64,000 nt of DNA from Tretioscincus oriximinensis (GCA_022410635.1 JAJVDF010000654.1:638951-702950); one strand, 5' to 3'; positions 1 to 14,200 are shown, numbered from the stretch's first letter. The notes: generated by a model not told the origin, from the sequence alone. Made by a program: numbers and translations.

Positions 1-396
1 TATGAGTGTTGGGGTTGAGGCTCTTTTGAGCCTTAGAAGACACACTTGCGGCATCATAATCCATCTAAATATGAAAATCTAATGCTTCTTCTGCCTACTG
101 CCCCTTTAATAATAAAAAACGCTCTTATTCTCCCTTCTTATGCAGCCTACCTTTCAGAATGTAAATAGAAGCATTCTGTTCAATGTCAATAGTCACACCC
201 TTTAAATAAAGATATTAAGCAAGTGAAACACAATGGGATCCAAACTTCCAAATCAACATTTCAGTACATGCTGCAATATGAAAGTTGCCACTTCTAACCT
301 GTATAAAAATTACAGTTTTGTTAGATATTGTCATGAAAAATTTAAACCTTCCCTGCACCAATGCTGGTCCAAAATGCTATTGGAACAGACCTCTTA

Positions 397-643
397 GAGC
401 CAATTTGGTGTAGTGGTTAGAGAGTTAGACTCGCATCTGGTAGTCTCCCGGTTCGATTCCCCACTCCTCTGTGAAAGCCAGCTGGGTGACCTTGGGCCAG
501 TCACAGTTCTTTAGAACTCTCTCAGCGCCACCTACTCCACAGGGTGTCTGTTGTGGAGAAAGCAACAAAAGCTATGTGCGCCATCTTAAGGTTGGCTGCC
601 CTGAGACCTTCGGGTATAAGTACAAATAAATAAATAAATAAAG
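397..643 (+). repeat. tRNA-derived SINE, AAATA-tailed family
   Basis: The head has an A-box-like tgtagtggttagag and a B-box-like ggttcgattcc, followed by the ctgggtgaccttgggccagt core. A tail with gaccttcgggtata leads into aaataaataaata. A close copy lies at 47337-47575. It sits in KDELR3 intron 1. Confidence 0.75.
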
Positions 644-769
644 ACAGTTTGTCACTGTTCCTCTACAAANGAGAAATAGTCCTGGTAATTTTCAGGCTCC
701 TCTGCGGTGGTCCCTATATTCTGGAACAGCCNCCCTCTAGAGGCTAACCAGGCCCACATAGTATACAAT

Positions 770-1370
770 TTGAACAATTTGTGGAACTAGAGAAAGTACA
801 GAAAAGGGCAACAAGAATGATCAAGGGTCTGGAGCACCTCCCTTACGAAGTCAGGCTGCAACACCTGGGCCTCTTCAGCCTCGAAAGATGACTTTTGAGA
901 GGAGATCTGATTGAAGTGTACAAAATAGAGAACTGTACAAAAATGTTTTCTCTATCACACAATCCTAGGACCAGAGGGCCCTCCTTGAAACTGATGGGCA
1001 GAAAAGTGAGAACAGACAAAGTATTTTTTCACCCAGAGGGTCATCGGCCTGTGGAATTTACTTCCTGAAGAAGTAGTGGTAGCTAACAGCTTGGATAGCT
1101 TCAAGGCAGAACTAGACAAGGGTATGGACACAAAGGGTATAAATGGGTACTAGGATGGATGCCTGGATGCTGCCTCCAGGATGGAGCCACAGGCAGGACT
1201 CCTGAAATGCCATTTGCAAGGAGTCATGAACAGGAGCATCTTTTGCTTTCCTCTGTTCAGACTGCCCAGGTGCATCTGGTGGGCCTCTGTGTGACACAGA
1301 ATGCTGGACCAGGTGGGCTCTGACCCAATCCAGTACGGTTCTTCTTATGCATAGTTTTCACCCAGTTTGT
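770..1370 (+). repeat. CR1-like LINE 3' end
   Basis: It shares ggtctggagcacctccctta, aggagatctgattgaag and the 3' block gtgtgacacagaatgctgga with the better preserved copies at 45.6-46.5 kb. The tail is a weak cttcttatg. Several small losses make it noncoding. Confidence 0.65.
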
Positions 1371-1706
1371 TGACTCTTAGTTACTGTAGCACCCTCTGTC
1401 TTTCCAGGGAGGGTGCATAGGTTGGAGGGAGGGAATGGATCTTTTTAAATGTTTTATTAACGTGTACTTGTGTTTTTTAATTTGCTTGATCTCTTGTTAC
1501 CCACCTTGGGACCAATGGTGAAGGACGGGATATAAATCATTTCAAATAAATTCATAAATAAATTATGCTTAGTGGCAATTGCAAATCCAATTGCTATTCT
1601 AGAGGGAAGAATTCCTTTTTCCTGGAATAATCCCATGATTTAGATATCAGAAAAAACTTTCTGACAGTAAGGTCTTGCCTTCATTGAGACTTATTCTGGG
1701 TTCCAT

Positions 1707-1814
1707 CTTGGGACAGAGCTTGGCCATCCACATGCCAGCATGGGCTATGGCAGGCCCCATTCATGGCCTGCCATAGCCTACACTAGCATGTGGTTGGAAG
1801 GTTCCTATTCCAAG
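1707..1814. repeat. Palindromic repeat, family with cttggaatagg ends
   Basis: The arms (cttgggacagagc...ctatggcaggcc and ggcctgccatagcctacact...cctattccaag) are imperfect inverted repeats around an 8-base centre. Relatives lie at 12.6, 43.05 and 48.5 kb. Confidence 0.6.
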
Positions 1815-2026
1815 ATAGAGCCCTGAACAAGGCTCGGTTGGGACAGGGCCTAAGGGTGATAAACCAGTGGAACAGGTTGCCACAGGAGATGGCAAGTTCT
1901 CTTTCGCTGGAAGTCTTCAAGACAGGGCAGTCATCTGTCTGGGTTGGTTTAGTAAATCCTGCATTGAGCAGGGGGTTGTACTGCAAGTCCCTGGGGGTCC
2001 CTTCCAACTCTATGATTCTATGTGGA
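1815..2026 (+). repeat. CR1-like 3' end with attctatg tail
   Basis: Typical CR1 features are seen: aaccagtggaacaggttgcc, cttcaagacaggg and ggtcccttccaactctatga followed by ttctatg. It sits just upstream of KDELR3 exon 2. Confidence 0.65.
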
Positions 2027-2163
2027 GTTTTTCCTAGTTTGTATCTTAGGTTGCCAGCTGTTGCCTTCCTGCTGGTGTCAATGGCCCGGACACTTCAGTT
2101 ACCTCTTCACCTTGACTTTATCACTGGCTGATTGATTGATTTTTTTTATCTTGTGATATGCAG

Positions 2164-2264
2164 GCATCTCAGGAAAGAGCCAGATCCTTTTTGCAATGGT
2201 TTTCACAAGCCGATACCTTGATCTATTCACAAACCTCATCTCCATTTATAATACTATTATGAAG
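2164..2264 (+). CDS. KDELR3: KDELR3 exon 2
   Basis: The exon follows ttgtgatatgcag and precedes gtaaagatt. It starts with two bases of a glycine codon ([13 protein letters not shown] follows) and ends in phase 0 after IYNTIMK. It holds the RYLDLF motif of the ligand-binding pocket. Confidence 0.95.
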
Positions 2265-5200
2265 GTAAAGATTTTATTCTTTGTTTGCTCTGTGTAATTA
2301 GAATGCGATTCTGAATTTTCAAGGCCTGGTTGCACAAGGGCATATATAATGTTCTAGCACTAATTGTCATCATCTCAGAGAAACAGGCATGTTAGTCTTG
2401 GTTCAGAAAGTCCAGCAAGGTGACTTGAAGCACTTGGAGGTCAACGGAAAGGTAGGTGGCATGAGCTTTTCCAGACATATCTACTTCTTACAAGGGGACC
2501 AATGTCAGGAACAGACTTTATGGGAAACTGAGTATAGGAGATGACAAAGGACATGCTAATGTGGTATGGGGATTAACCAGGTGAGAAAAGCAGCTAAAGT
2601 GGAGGGAAGTGCCTGGACAGAAAAGATGCAGCTAGGTGAGTNCACAGCAATTAAATATGCAGAAAAGTAGAGAGCAAATCAGTCCAGGAATGCTCTCAGG
2701 AGGCTGGAAAGTTAATGTATATTGTGCCAGGAAACTGCTCTCTGTTAAGTCTCTTGTCAGTGGACTGGACTGGTAATCATCATCATTGTTGTTATTACAT
2801 CTATTTATATAGCCTTAACTGTGTACTTAGTGCTGTACAAAGCATGTAAAATATAAGCTAAAATCCCAATGTGAATTACGATATTAGGAAAGAAAAACAA
2901 CAAAATTAATATAGAATAAAACAGGAATGCTACTTGCAACACAGAACAATAAAATTACTGACAACTGTCAAAAATGTTTTTAATTGAGACTTGAAGGACA
3001 CCAGGGTGGAAAAGAAACGGAGATGGGCAGGGAGTGAGTTCCGTAGATAAGGAGCAAGAGGGGGAAATGCGCAGAGGCGAGACCAGAATGGACGGACTCT
3101 TGGTTGAAGCAGATGGCAAGACTGAACTCAGGACAACTGACAGTAAGAAACAAGATAAGAAAGAGAGCTTTAAACATTGAAACTAAAATCTTAAACTGAA
3201 TGCAGTTGGAAGAAGAAGAAGAAGAAGAACTTGGTTCTTATACCCCGCTTTTTCTCACCTTTCAAAGGGACTCAAAGCAGCTTACAAGGATATATTTTTG
3301 CCCGAAGGCTCACATTCTATCTTCCGCACCAGGCTGTGGTGGTACCCATGTATCTACTTGCAGTCANTTGCAATTTCTTGCAATTCATGCTTTTGAATAG
3401 CTGGGTTGGATAGAGCTANAGNCAAGTGGAAGGTGCTCACCCCTCCCCACGTCNCACACAGGGCTTCGAAACCCCATCGCCCAGGCGAGAGACGAATTCC
3501 TAAGCAACTGAGCTTAGGATGGGAGCCAGTGAAGTTTGAATAGCAGAATGAAGCGCTCAGAAAGATGGGGCTGGACAACAATCCTTGTAGCTGAATGCTA
3601 TCTAAAAACATAAGAGGGGTCCATATAGTCCACCTTCTGTCTCCCACAGAGGCCCCCCAGTTGCACCTGGGCAGTCTGGAATGAAAGGAGGCAAAATCTT
3701 CAACTGGCATTTCAGGAATCCTGCCTGTTGCCCCATCTCAGAGGCAACATCAAGACACAAAGGGCCGAAGGTGACAAGCCGGAGGCCCTACCAAGAGAAC
3801 ATTACAGTAATTAAGCTAGAAAATTATGAGGGCAAGAACAAGGATGAAAGCAGGCTTATGAAACAGGCTGGAACATTTGAGTCTCTTCAGCCTCAAAAGA
3901 AGGCATTTGAGAGGTGATCTGACTGAAGTGTATAAAATCGTGCATTGTGTTGGATAAGGTGAATAGAGAAAAGTTGTTTTCTCTTATCACACAAANTGAT
4001 GGGCAGAAGAGTTAGGACACACAAGGGAAAGTATTTCTTCACCCAAAGGGTCATTAGTCTGTGGAATTTACTTCCAGAGGTGGAGGTGGTTGCCTGGATA
4101 GCTTTAAGACAGGATTAAATAAATTCATGGAAACTAAGGGTATCAATAGCTACTAGGATGGATCTCTTGATTCTGCGTCTGGGATGGAGCAACAGGCAGG
4201 ATTCCTGAAATACGATTTGCAGGGAGTCGAGATTAGGGGATGGTTTTGTCTTCTTCTGCTTGAGACTGCCCAGGTACAATTGGTGAGACAGAAGGCTGGA
4301 CTAGATGGGCCCATTCAGCAGGGCTCCTAATGAGGTACTTTTCAGTTCTATCGTTTTATGATTCTAAAACTCATTTTGTTGTAGCTGAAGAATCAGAGGT
4401 CAACAGTGTCTGTTACCTTTTGACTATTTGGGCAGCAATACAGAATGCTGGGTTGAAGGAGAAAGCTGGGGTTGGAGCCACTTGCTCTGGGAAAACGATG
4501 TCTATTATCTTTCCCACATTTACTACTAATTTAGTGTGGGTGAGTTAGCATACTGTTAAAACTCTTTATGCCTTGATTGACATGTATATTGTCAACTGAT
4601 CCAGTGCTGTTTCATATTCATAACAACGTAAAAGGTGTCCCATGGGATGAAACTCACAGCCCACCTACTTCATAAATCTGCTTTTCCAGTGGCTGAGCGC
4701 TTTACGCCATCGGGACACGTGGTTTCTCTGCTTCCAGTCTCCCACCAGTAACTGACATCAGGGTTAATAGCCGTCCATAGCCTAGATTTCCATGAATTGG
4801 TTCAAACTTTTTAAAAAAAAAATAATTCAAGCTAATAATCAACAGCTTGATTATTCCAATAGGGATTTCTACATTTCTAGATTTCGGAGGAAAATGAGAA
4901 AAACTTCACGTTGTCCACTTCATGAATCATTTTATAGACAGGATGCCAGATGTAAACAATAACTAACTGCTGGCTTCCTGTTTCTCTACTTCCTGGCAGA
5001 ATTCCTATTTTATGATTTTAAGTTGTGCTTCTGCCTGCTTTTCTATGCCATTTTTTTCATGATGACAAGTGATTGTTATAAGAACTTGAATGCCTAGCAG
5101 CTTCACAAAGCTGGCAGTAGCAACAGTAGCCCAGATGTGGAAAAAAGTGAAACAGCTGTTGTGCTCTCGGTGTGGGCTGCTGGGAAGTGTAGTCCAAGCA

Positions 5201-8200
5201 GCAGCAACCTTTTCTACCCAGCCTGCATGGGACTCTGTCCTGGAGACTACAGCTCCCAGCTTTCACCACAATTAGCCGTGGGAGGGGGGAAGCCACTTTA
5301 GCCAAAGTGTGCCCAGTCCCACCCACAGGAAACCTTTTTGCGGCTTACAGGAAGTTCATCGTAACAATGAGGGGAGTGGTATCGGCGAAGGCAATAGATA
5401 AGAAACAAAAAGACACCATACTGCTGCCGAAAAAATGTATTAGAAAACAAAAATAAAGCCGGGTTTAAATTAGAGATTTCGCTGAACTTCTTCAGGCCCC
5501 GAGGGAAACCCAGCCAAAGTTAAGTTTACAAAAGATGTGATAGTTTGAAGGTAAAAAGCTCCACCAAGGCTGATTTCAAAGAAGTTTCGAAAATGTTTTC
5601 AACGGTGGTGAAATCTCTAATATAAATAGCCCCTATTTTTACTTTATACCCAGCTTTATTTTTGTTTTCCAATACATTTTTTCAGCAGCCATGTCTTTTT
5701 GTTTCTTATCTATTGCTTACAGGGAGTTGGCTGGGGGACCCGTTTATATACAGTAACTCTGTAGCACGCTTGCTTCATCCCATTGATCTCATTACCAGAC
5801 TAAAAGGCCACTGAGATTAGGACTTTTCATGCTGTAATAGCATGATTATGGAGGATTTGTCACACTTGATTGCGGGGATCCAGCAGTGGTAGCTTTTTCC
5901 TGCTAGTACTTTTGTGCCATTTCCATAAGGCAGTGTCCAGTGCTAGCAACATGTGAATATTCCCTGCAAGAGCTGCCGAGACATCCAGCCCTGCCTCACA
6001 ATATTTTGCCTGCTTTTCAAAGTCTACAGATAGGCATTCAGCTTAATCTTGTTGAAAAGCAATGATGAACAGAAAATCCTCAGCAGCCTTTCAAAACTCA
6101 GAGAAGTTTAACAGTGAGGTTTTTCCTTTGACTGCACAAGCCTGACAAGAGGAGAAAAATAGCTAATCAGGGTACAAACCAGCCTAGTGCATGTTAGGAC
6201 TTACAGCATGATTTCATGGGAATGGGAAGCATTTTTTGTTGTTGTTCATGTAAGTCCTTTAAAGCAGAGATGTCAAACTGGTGGCCCTCCAGATGTTCCT
6301 GAACCACAACTCCCAACATTCCATTTGGCTTAGCAGAGTGGGCACAGTGCTGGGAGTGGAATGGAATGTTGGGAGTTGTGGTTCAGGAACATCTGGAGGG
6401 CCATCAGTTTGACATCTCTGCTTTAAAGCATTATATAAAGCAATAGCTCTACAAAAGTCTAGATGTGCCCATACTTCTGAGCAGGTGGTTTTCCTGTAGT
6501 TTCCGTACGCTCACAAAAAAAAATCTATTGGTTGAAAAGATCACTATTTTTCTTCTATATAATTTCTTCTGTAGGCACCTTGCACACATTTCCCTTCCTA
6601 GGCAAGTGAACATTGCGATTTTCTGACAGCTCAAAAGTGGAAACTTTAATACGATCCAAATGCTTCTGCTACCAAATTTAAATTATGTTTTAGTAACTTC
6701 AGTAAGCTGCCCACAGATCCATTATCTGTTCATAAGAGCCGTGCTGCTTTTGCAAGCATCTTTCTGTTCACCACCAAAAAGGAAAAAAAATGGAAAAGCT
6801 TTCTTAACAATGACAAAACCTAAAAATAAAAAAAGGAATTTTGGTGTTATAGGCAAGAACCAGTGAGTCAAACGGAGGTTTCTGCTTTTGTGCTGCAATG
6901 AGACTNCAGGCACGGATAGCTCAGTCGCTTAGGAATCCATCTCTCGCCTGGGAGATGGGGTTTCGAAGCCCTGTGTTGGACGTGGGGAGGGNTGNGCACC
7001 TTCCACTAGCCTGTAGCTCTAGCCAACCCAGCTATTCGAAAGCATGAATTTCAAGAAATTGCAACGACTGCAAGTAGATACATGGGAGCCACCAGAGCCT
7101 GGTGTGGAAGATAGAATGTGAGCCTTCGGGCAAAATATATCCTTGTAAGCCGCTTTGAGTCCCTTTGAAAGGTGAGAAAAGCGGGGTATAAGAACCCAGT
7201 TCTTCTTCTTCTTCTTCTTCTTCAGAAGCCTTTTGACTTTCCTTGGCTATTTTGGCAGGCTATAAAACTACTGCAGCCTGGTGGTCTCCATTGTGTCTGA
7301 ACCAGTAAGATGAGAAATCTAGCTGTCCCATTCATTCATGAAAGGAAACTGGAAAACTTTAGACCAGTATCTGATCCATTACTGAAAGGTGTTGCAGCAA
7401 ATGGTGGTGATTGGACAAGGAGCATAAAGCCCACCCTTCACCAAACAAAAGAAAAAAGAGGCCCACATACATTTGAATCCCCTGTCCTTGCCAATACCAC
7501 CATGTGCCTCAAGGAAAGAAGGAGACTTAGGGCACATCCCCTTGACAGGGTTTGTGTCTTATCTTCCAAGCTGCTGTAACTCTTGGCAAAGTAATGCTGT
7601 CGAATGAGAAGCCCCAGAAGGCATTGCTGTTCTTATCTGACTACAATCCTCAGCATTCTCTGGGAGCTTGCGTTCAATTCTCAAGCAGTCTCTGTGAGCC
7701 AAGAGCCAATGAAAGAGTCTCACCTTGAAATCTGGCAAGATTAGCCATGTTTTCATTGCAATACATCCACACATGCAGCTTTCTTTTGGATAATAAAAAA
7801 TGCCTGCTGNTGAATCGGATAAAATGTGTTAGCTACTTGTGGGGATCAGTCATATAGCATATATTAATTGGCATAATATATATATTAATATAAAATGAAC
7901 TTGGATTGACCCTGTGAGCCAAAGTGAGGCCTGTGTGGAATTTTTGCAAAAATCTCTGGTCAACCCAGCCCAGGAGTAAACAGAAGAGACCAAATCCTCT
8001 CTTCCTGCCCCCAAGGCATATGTCATTCATGTAGCCTTGCCAGACTGAATAGATTAAATTGGCACCCATTAAGGCAAAGGCACAATCTTTGTTTAACCAG
8101 GCTGTGCACCTGGGCTGACCCATCAGCCTGATAGTGGCCTGGAGGTAAACCATTTAAGATCATTAAGACCACTTCTCCTCAGGGTGAGTCACTGGGTTCC

Positions 8201-11200
8201 AGTAATTAAGATAATGCTTAAGCAATTAGTGGCATCCGAGGGTCCATCCTGTTTACCAACCTTATACCATATTTGGAGTTTCCTGACCAGGCTGCACCTC
8301 CTTGGGGAGGAGAGAAACANGTCACACAGGTGTCACCCCGACCCACGTGGGATCTACCCACCCCTTTCTTGACATCATTTTTAACAGTTGTGTTTTATGA
8401 TTTTAATCTTGTGAAGGTCATGGCGACCCGAATTTTTTAATTTTTGTAAGCCGCCCTGGACACCTTCGGGGGGAAGGGCGGGGTAAAAATCTTTTAAATA
8501 AAATAAATAAATAAATAAATAAATAAAAAATCATAATCTTGATACACGCCTTCTGATTTTGGGTCAATAAAAGATTGAACACGAGGGCATCCTGGAGGAC
8601 TCCATGACCCGTGGACCTCCTGAAATTGCTTCTTGATCTAATTCCTGTTACACGTGTCTACCTACTGCGGACCAAGCTGCCTTTGATCTCCGTTAGGCAT
8701 CGAATAACGTGGAAAGCGAATACCCGTTAGCTACTTGCTCAGTGGCAAAGGATGTTTGCTGTGGGTGGAACACTAGACACGTGTGACTTTTTGTGGTGGG
8801 CAGAAGGTGATGTCACATCCAACTCGCTGTGTCTCGTGTGTGGGGATGTACCCAGACAAGAGGCCTAAATGACTTGGTCTCTGGGTATCTGAAGGAGTGC
8901 CGTCTCTCATATAGACATGCCNGTGCATGAAAATCTCAAGGGGAAGGCCTTCTGGTAGTTTCTGACCTTTCAGAGATCCGAGGGTGGTGGCCCTGACACT
9001 CAGGAACAGCCTCCCTGTAGAGGCTTGACAAGTGCTACACTGGTAAAAAGATATTTCTTCACCCAGGCTTTTAACTCTTAGCTCCCTCTGTGTCCTGTCT
9101 TTCCAGGGTAGGTGGGAGGGAAGGAGGGAGAGAGATGGCATCTTTTTAAAATGTTTTATTAATGTGTTTTTCTATTATTATTTTCTTGATTTTTTTTATC
9201 CACCAACGGTGAAGGGCAGGATATAAGTTATTTTAAATTAAAATAAATAAATAGACCAACCTGTTAAAGTCCTGAGGATGGGTAACAGGAAACAATGAAA
9301 TGATTGTGCACCGATTCTTGTTTTCCTCTGCAGATTGTTTTCTTAATTTGTGCCTACGTTACTGTGTACCTAATCTATGGGAAATTCCAGAAAACCTTTG
9401 ACAGGGAAAATGACACCTTCCGCCTCGAGTTCCTTTTAGTTCCTGTGACTGGCTTGTCGTTTTTGGAAAACTACAATTTCACACCCTTGGAGGTAAGAAA
9501 ACCATTGAGCTTAAGAGTTGTTGGCTCTTGTAAGTTGTTATAATGACCTCCTGAATTCTTCATGACTGTAACACATATCACGCCAGTCTTGAGAGTCTGC
9601 AAAGAGAAGTCTGAGAGGAGACCNGATAGCTGTCTACAAATATCTAAAGGGCTGTCACAGAGCAGAGGGATCAAGTGAGGGTTTTGCCTTCTTCCGCTTG
9701 AGATGCCCAGGTGCAATAGCAGGTCACCATGTGACACAGAATGNTAGACCAGATGGGCTGTGATCCAATTCTTATTGTGGTCCTAGTATTGTGTGATGGA
9801 GAAAATAATTTTTCATAAGTTTATACACTTAGAATCATAGAGTTAGAAGGGACCTCAATGGTCATCCCAGCCGATGCCCTCCTCAATGCACTTCAATCAA
9901 ACCACATCATAAAATGCTGTCTTTGAAGGCTGAAAAGAACTAGACATTGCAGCCTGATTTCATAAGAGATGTGTTATTTTTATTTTTATTTTTACACTTT
10001 TATACCAACTGTCCTAGGGTGGTTAACAATAAAAACCAAATTAACATATTACAACAATATCTGAAAGTAGGGAAGGGAGAGCATTTTTTCAGCCAAAGGC
10101 CAGGTTAAAAAGCTGCATACAGAAATGGTGGCTGATGCAACTTAAGAAGGACACTTCCCTAGTTTGGGAGCTGCCAAAAAGAAGGCTCTATCTTCATTGC
10201 CACTGAAGGAGGTGGTACAGTCTTAAGACACAGGCAAGTTGATATGGGAGAAGACCTTCCTTTAGATATTTTGGGCCTACGTTATTTAGGGCCTTATAGG
10301 TTAAGAGTTAATACCTTGAATTAGGCTCTGTAGCAAATTGACAGCCAGAGCAGTTCTCTCATAGAATCNTAGAGTTGGAAGGGACCCTCCAGGGTCATTG
10401 GGTCCAATCCCTTGCTCAACGTAGGATCCATTAAACCATCCCAGACAGATGACTATCCAGCCTCTCTTTGAAGACCACTGTAGCAACCTGTTCCACTAGT
10501 TTATCACCCTTATTGTTAGAAAGATTTTTCTGATATCTAATCTGAAATACCATTTGCAGGGAGTCATGAACAGGTGCATATTTTGCTTTCCTCTGTTTGG
10601 ACTGCCCAGGTGCATCTGGTGGGCCTCTGTGTGACACAGAATGCTGGACTTGATGGGCTGTGGCCTGATCCAGGATGGCTCTTCTTATGTTATGTTCTTA
10701 TGTTCTTATGTTCTTAAATCTACTCCCTTGCAGTTTCATCCCATTGTATCTAGTCCACTCATGTGTCAATGAGAACAATTCTGTTCTTGACTCCCTGCGA
10801 ATGTTTTTTGGGAGTACCTACATCCCAGAGGTAGTAACAAGACATCCATCCTAGTAGCTGCTGATACACTTAGGATTAGAGAAATTCACNGATGCTATCA
10901 TAGCTACCACATCTGCAAGTAAATTCCATACACTGACACGCTAGGAAACAAAATACTTCCCCTTGTTTGTGCTAACTCTGTTGTCATCCGCTTCAAAGCA
11001 TGCCCCCTAGTTCTAGGGTTGTGTGGTAGAGGATTATTCTCTACAAATGTATGAAGCTGATGGGCAGAAGAATTAGGACAAACAAGTGAATGTATTTTTT
11101 TTTCCTTTACCCAAAGGGTCATTGGTCTATGAAATTCACTTCTAGAAGAGTTGGTGATAGTTATCAGTCTGGATAGCTTTGAGATAGGATTAGACAAACT

Positions 11201-14200
11201 CACATAGGATAAAAGTGTATTGATAACTACTAAAAATGGGTGTCTTGGTGTTCCCTCCAGGTTGGAGCAGCAAGCAGAATTCCTTCAGTGCCATTTGCAG
11301 AGAATTGAGAGCGGATGAAGGTTTTGTCTTCTTCTGCTTGAGAGTGCCCAAGTGCAATTGGTGGGCCACTGTGTGACACAGAATACTGGACTAGATGGGG
11401 CCTGTGGGATTTTGGTTAAATTCCATTTGGATATATTTACTGCCATCTAGGTCACAATGGCCTTCATACCTTGATAAGTAGCTTAATTCCCATGAGAATC
11501 TGAGTATTGTTTGGGTTTTGGATCTCTTGTTTTCCACGCATGCTGAGTTACTGAACGTGAAGCTGATGTGCTTTGTTTTATTCTGATGATCTCTTCGGAT
11601 GAAGAAGTTTGAAATGGTCACTCAACTATACGCACAAGTGTCCAATATTTATTAATTCCTTTTTTTACTTATGGACTTTGTATATAATAAAAAGCATAAG
11701 TCTTCCGCATGGAAAGACATCTCCCTGTATGCACTATTTTTATTTTTACTCAGAAGAAATTACTTGTAAAGCAGCTTATCTTTCAGGGACCTGAATGCTG
11801 CATTTTTACTCTGCTATAATTGGGTCAGAACCAATTCTTCAACACCTTGCATGTTCTTCCAACGGCAACATCCTCTTTACTTACAGTGCCACAGAAGAAT
11901 TGTTTAAAATTTTCCCATCATTTTTCTCCTTCCTTAGATCCTCTGGACTTTCTCAATTTACTTGGAGTCAGTAGCTATCCTGCCACAACTTTTCATGATC
12001 AGCAAGACAGGAGAAGCTGAAACCATCACCACTCACTATCTTTTCTTCCTGGGCCTTTATCGTGCTCTGTACCTCGCAAACTGGATCTGGCGCTACCACA
12101 CGGAAAACTTCTACGATCAAATTGCTGTCATCTCTGGAGTGGTACAAACCATTTTCTACTGCGATTTTTTTTACCTCTACGTAACGAAAGGTAAGGATTC
12201 CCTGTAGAATGCTGGCTCGGTGTTAGGTGAAAGGGACCACATCTGTAGTACAAGTTTGTCAAATCAGAAAGAAACGAACTGAGGAAAATTACAGAGCCTG
12301 AAATGCATTTCTATTCCTGTTGGTAATTTTAAATCATCATCAGTTTTCATAAAGGCAAGATGCCCTTTGAAAGGCAATTCATTTTGCATCTTGCCTAGTC
12401 CTTGCATTTGATTGTCCAAATGGGAATTTAACAGAGCATTACATAAGAAAAAATACAGACAGCCCTGCTGAACCCATCTTGTCCAGCTTCTGTCTCATTC
12501 AGCAATCACCAATGGGACCTTGGCAGTTTCATGCAGGAGGCAATAGCAACGCATCCATTTTATTGGCCCTGTCAAGGAGCCTTATTCTGGACTGTCTTCC
12601 AAATGCCAGTGAAGACATGTATTCTGGATTATATCTGGACTAGGCACCTGCTATACATATGCCAGTATAGACTAGGCTGACCAGATGACTCCTTTTCAGG
12701 GGGGAGGGGTGAAAACCCATTTTGGGGCTGCCTCCTCAGTTTTTACTGAGGAAAATAAATTAAAAAAACAAAATACTTTTCGGAAAAAAATCTTTTTTNA
12801 AAAAAAATTTCCTCAGAAAAAATTGAGAAGCACCCCAAAACTGGGTTTTCAGCCCCCCCCCCAATGGGGTCATCTGAACAGCCTAGTATAGACCATGGGG
12901 CCTGCCATAGTCTACATTGGCATGTGGATGGTCAGTTTCTCTACTGAAATACAATCCAGAATCAGTGGGGACAGAACCACTGATACACTTGCTTTACTGA
13001 CACAATGACCACATCTTAAAGCTACTCAGGCTACTAACTACCACTACCTCTTTCATAGATCAGTGAACCTCTGAGTAAAAAAAAATACTTTCCCTTGTCT
13101 ATCCTAATCCATCTGTCCTTTAGCTTCAAAAAGTGTCCCCCTGTACCTAATGTTGTATGTTAGAAAAAGGAAATTTTCTGTTCCTCTTATCTACCCCATG
13201 CATGATTTCATACACTTCAATCAGAAGCTCGTATGGTCTAATTGTAAAGAAACCCAAAGTGCTATGGCAGCTACCATAAGTAGAACACTAAATCAAGCAC
13301 AGAAAAATACAAGTTTTTTTTAAAACACATCAGAGTATCTCTAAATATATATCTCTCTCCTCAGATAACCTTAAAATAGCATACAGTTTCTCTCCTATTT
13401 TATCCATGCGATATGAGGAACCTAATGTGTTTCTATGCTAATTGAAGATTTGAACCCAGAACTCCTAGGTACAAGTCTCACAAATCCAGTTACCACATTG
13501 TACTGATTCTCTCAACTAGGCGGACCAGATTACCCCTTTTGCGGGGCGGCGGCGGGGGGGGGGAACCAGTTTTGGAGTTTTTGTTTTTTTAAAAAAATAT
13601 TATTTCCTTATGAAAAACCAGGAGGCACCGCAAAACTGGGTTTTCACCCACAACCCCCAAAAGGGGTCATCTGCTCAGCCTATAAACTGGTTTTTAATCA
13701 ATCATCTAGCTGTTCAGCTGCAATTGCTAACTAGGCTGACATGATGACCCTTTTGGGGTGTTTGAAAACCCGTTTTTGGAGTGCCTCCNTTTTTTTCTGA
13801 GGGAAAAAAATTAAACTTTTTCCTCAGAAAAAACTGGGAGGCACCCCAAAAANGGGTTTTCAGATGACCCCAGAAGGGGTCAATCTGGTCAGCCTAAATA
13901 GATCTCTTCAGATTTCCTGGCAAATACAGATGTGTCNATATTGTTCATTTATTTTTATACTAGTGGAGAGGCCCAAAAATTTGCCTGTGAGTTTCAGAGC
14001 CCCANGGGCCAAATTTCTGTTATTCTTCCTCTTCTCTTCTTCCAAACTCCCTTCTCCCTCCTACTCCTCCCTGTTCAGGGGACTTTCGGACCAGGCCCAA
14101 GCTTGGAGCTCAATTACTCGGGGTACCTGAAGATTTCCAGCTGNCCATAGTAATCTAGCTCTAGGCTTGGGCCTGGTCTGGGAGGGAGGGCGCCATATTT

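Noticed and set aside
1112..1297. Recurring short ORFs with [14 protein letters not shown] (also near 10.5, 46.2 and 52.7 kb)
   Set aside because: They are antisense translations of the CR1 3' end and recur only because the repeat recurs.
1..2163. KDELR3 exon 1
   Set aside because: I searched for the conserved N-terminus (FR.LGDLSHLLA type) and did not find it, so it should lie left of the window.
6908..6990. tRNA-like sequence with A and B boxes
   Set aside because: It continues into a SINE body and a (TTC)n tail and cannot fold as a complete cloverleaf, so it is a SINE head. The same holds at 397-450 and 47337-47400.
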